A DNA stretch of 5,139 bases from Spirochaetales bacterium. GTDB taxonomy: Bacteria > Spirochaetota > Spirochaetia > SZUA-6 > DRHE01. Below, in pieces: positions 3,253-5,139 of this stretch; position 1 is the first letter of the stretch, and every line of letters starts with the position of its first letter. The translations under genes were made by a program, and so were the position numbers. The stretch covers positions 1 through 5,139 of the forward strand of contig JAFGQJ010000001.1 of assembly GCA_016935715.1 (NCBI GenBank), given 5' to 3'. The notes under the pieces were generated by a model. That model saw only the letters and a list, made by a program, of their open reading frames with translations, made no database searches and had not been told where the DNA came from.

Positions 3253-5139
3253 ATGCCAAAATCAATCGTCGTAGACCCAAAATCCGTACGCAAGAGCGGG
3301 AAGATCGAGATACCGCCGATTCCGGTCAACCGGTACGTGCCCGATCCGGCCAGGGAGGCCAGGAAGCTCGGCAGGGAGCGGCTGAACCGGATCTACCAGG
3401 ACATGCTGATCATCCGCGAGTTCGAGACCATGCTCAACACCATCAAGATCCAGGGCGAGTACCAGGGCGTGGACTACAACCACAAGGGACCGGCCCACCT
3501 GTCGATCGGGCAGGAGTCAGCCGCGGTGGGACAGTGCCTCCACCTGGATGTGGAGGACTTCATCTTCGGTTCCCACCGCAGCCACGGGGAGATCCTGGCC
3601 AAGTGCTTCTCCGCCATCCACAAGCTGGAGGAGGAAAAACTGCTCGAGGTGATGCGCGGCTACATGGACGGCAGGCCCCTGTCCATCTTGGAGAAGCACG
3701 GGACGGGCAACGGGAGCGTGAAGGAGCTGGCCGTGGACTACGTCCTGTACGGCGTCCTGGCGGAGATCTTCGGCCGGGAGGCGGGCTTCAACAAGGGGCT
3801 GGGCGGCTCGATGCATGCCTTTTTCGCCCCCTTCGGCAGCATGCCCAACAACGCCATCGTGGGCGGCTCCGGCGACATCGCGGTGGGCTCCGCCCTGTTC
3901 AAGCGGATCAACCGCAAGCCCGGAATCGTGATCGCCAACATAGGCGATGCCTCCTCCGGCTGCGGCCCCGTGTGGGAGGGGATCATGATCTCCGCCATGG
4001 AGCAGTACCGCACTCTCTGGCCGAAAGACCTGGGCGGTTCGCCCCCGATCCTGTTCAACTTCTTCAACAACTTCTACGGCATGGGCGGCCAGCCGGAAGG
4101 GGAGACCATGGGCTTCAAGCAGCTGGCCCGCCTGGGCGCCGGTGTGAACCCGGAGGCCATGCACGCGGAGCGCGTGGACGGCTACAATCCACTGGCCGTG
4201 GCCGATGCCATCGAACGGAAGAAGAAGATCCTGCTGTCGGGCAAGGGACCGGTGCTCCTGGACGTGATCACCTACCGCCTCTCGGGCCATTCCCCGTCGG
4301 ACGCCTCGGCCTACAGGACCAAGGAGGAGGTCGCCCTGTGGGAGAAGCAGGACTGCGTGGCCAGCTTCGGCAGCTACCTGGTGGAAAACGGCCACGCCGG
4401 CAAGGGCGAGCTGGAGGAGCTGAAGGAGCGCGTGGTGGAGCGCATCACCCGCACCCTGCGGCTGGCCTCCTCCCTGGAGATCTCCCCCCGCCTGCGGACC
4501 GACGACAGGGACCGGATCGGAGAGGTGATGTTCAGCAACCGCAAGGTGGAGCGCTTCGACGACCGGGAGCCGGAGGTGCTCATCCCCTACGAGGAAAATC
4601 CCCGTCTGCAGGCGAACAGGCGAAAGAGCCGCTCCGGACTGGATGAGAACGGGCAGCCCCTGCCCAAGGCCAAAGTGATCGCGCTTCGGGACGCCCTGTT
4701 CGAAGCCATGCTGCACCGCTTCTACAACGACCCGACCATGGTGGCCTTCGGCGAGGAGAACCGGGACTGGGGCGGCGCCTTCGCCGTGTACCGGGGCCTG
4801 ACCGAAGCGCTGCCCTACCACCGCCTGTTCAACACCTCGATCTCCGAGGGGGCGATCGTGGGAGCGGCCACCGGCTACGCCCTGAGCGGCGGACGGGCCG
4901 TGCCGGAGCTGATGTACTGCGATTTCATGGGACGCTCCGGGGACGAGCTGTTCAACCAGCTCGCCAAGTGGCAGTCGATGAGCGCCGGCGTGCTGTCGAT
5001 GCCGGTGGTCCTGCGCGTGTCGGTGGGCAGCAAGTACGGCGCCCAGCACTCGCAGGACTGGAGCTCGATAGTGGCCCACATCCCGGGGCTCAAGGTCTAT
5101 TTCCCGGCCACGCCCTACGACGCCAAGGGCATGCTGAAC
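3253..5139 (+). CDS. Fused alpha-beta E1 component of a ThDP-dependent 2-oxoacid dehydrogenase (C-terminus outside window)
   Basis: E1 binds thiamine diphosphate, decarboxylates the 2-oxoacid (or cleaves a similar ketone) and acylates the E2 lipoyl group. The 629 visible residues join both subunits in one chain. The alpha part (about 45-400) has FGSHRSHGE (105-113), KGLGGSMH (181-188), a ThDP motif from Gly231-Asp232 to Asn272-Asn273, and GHSPSDASAYRTKEE (345-359). The last resembles the loop of pyruvate dehydrogenase E1-alpha (GHSMSDPG...YRTREE). A linker (about 400-475) leads to the beta part, with FGEENRDWGGAF (499-510), TSISEGAIVGAATGYAL including Glu532, and GAQHSQDW with His599. The end of the beta pyrimidine-binding domain and the C-terminal transketolase-type domain lie beyond the edge. 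The ThDP motif is unusual: GDA instead of GDG, and about eleven extra residues before NN. The substrate is unknown; pyruvate, branched-chain oxoacids and acetoin are all possible. Confidence 0.93.
   Translation, partial: MPKSIVVDPKSVRKSGKIEIPPIPVNRYVPDPAREARKLGRERLNRIYQDMLIIREFETMLNTIKIQGEYQGVDYNHKGPAHLSIGQESAAVGQCLHLDVEDFIFGSHRSHGEILAKCFSAIHKLEEEKLLEVMRGYMDGRPLSILEKHGTGNGSVKELAVDYVLYGVLAEIFGREAGFNKGLGGSMHAFFAPFGSMPNNAIVGGSGDIAVGSALFKRINRKPGIVIANIGDASSGCGPVWEGIMISAMEQYRTLWPKDLGGSPPILFNFFNNFYGMGGQPEGETMGFKQLARLGAGVNPEAMHAERVDGYNPLAVADAIERKKKILLSGKGPVLLDVITYRLSGHSPSDASAYRTKEEVALWEKQDCVASFGSYLVENGHAGKGELEELKERVVERITRTLRLASSLEISPRLRTDDRDRIGEVMFSNRKVERFDDREPEVLIPYEENPRLQANRRKSRSGLDENGQPLPKAKVIALRDALFEAMLHRFYNDPTMVAFGEENRDWGGAFAVYRGLTEALPYHRLFNTSISEGAIVGAATGYALSGGRAVPELMYCDFMGRSGDELFNQLAKWQSMSAGVLSMPVVLRVSVGSKYGAQHSQDWSSIVAHIPGLKVYFPATPYDAKGMLN

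Noticed and set aside
3534..4646. Plus-strand open frame of 370 codons inside the E1 gene
   Set aside because: It is a shifted frame of E1, rich in Arg, Gly and Pro, with no domain features.
3517..5079. Long minus-strand open frame (520 codons), rich in His, Gln, Val and Gly
   Set aside because: It lies wholly antisense to the well-supported E1 gene and has the skewed composition of a GC-rich shadow frame, with no recognisable domain.

Overview
The window is GC-rich bacterial DNA with strong G/C preference at third codon positions. It carries sigma-70-type promoters and Shine-Dalgarno sites. A small two-cluster ferredoxin-like protein next to a lipoyl-dependent dehydrogenase points to an anaerobic or facultative organism. 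I cannot name a phylum from the sequence alone.

Layout. Positions 1-464 (minus strand) hold the N-terminal 154 codons of an aldo/keto reductase that runs off the left edge; its promoter lies at 475-503. The divergent intergenic region 465-710 has a GC-rich stretch with repeated GCCGGC palindromes. It is followed by an AT-rich stretch in which one heptamer occurs three times in alternating orientation. A 72-residue, eight-cysteine ferredoxin-like protein starts with GTG at 711. Region 930-1141 contains a 9-bp tandem repeat, then a consensus -35/-10 promoter (TTGACA, 16 bp, TATAAT). After the promoter come a TCGTAA/TTACGA inverted repeat and two TACGAAAG boxes spaced 22 bp apart.

From 1142 rightward there is a compact, co-directional operon. 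It encodes a DeoR-family regulator (1142-1900), the dihydrolipoyl acyltransferase E2 of a 2-oxoacid dehydrogenase-type complex (1934-3229), and a thiamine-diphosphate E1 whose alpha and beta parts are fused in one chain (3253 to beyond the right edge, 629 codons seen).

How the genes may work together (inference). E1 would decarboxylate a 2-oxoacid or cleave a related ketone such as acetoin, and E2 would carry the acyl group on its single lipoyl domain to CoA. E3 is not in the window. The DeoR-like protein probably represses its own operon through sites just downstream of the transcription start, with a phosphorylated sugar-type effector. The same ACGAAAG box occurs before the ferredoxin gene, so that gene may be under the same control. 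The substrate cannot be read from this sequence. The points most worth a second look are the altered ThDP motif in the fused E1, the DeoR-type control of an E2-E1 operon, and the unusual cysteine spacing in the small Fe-S protein.
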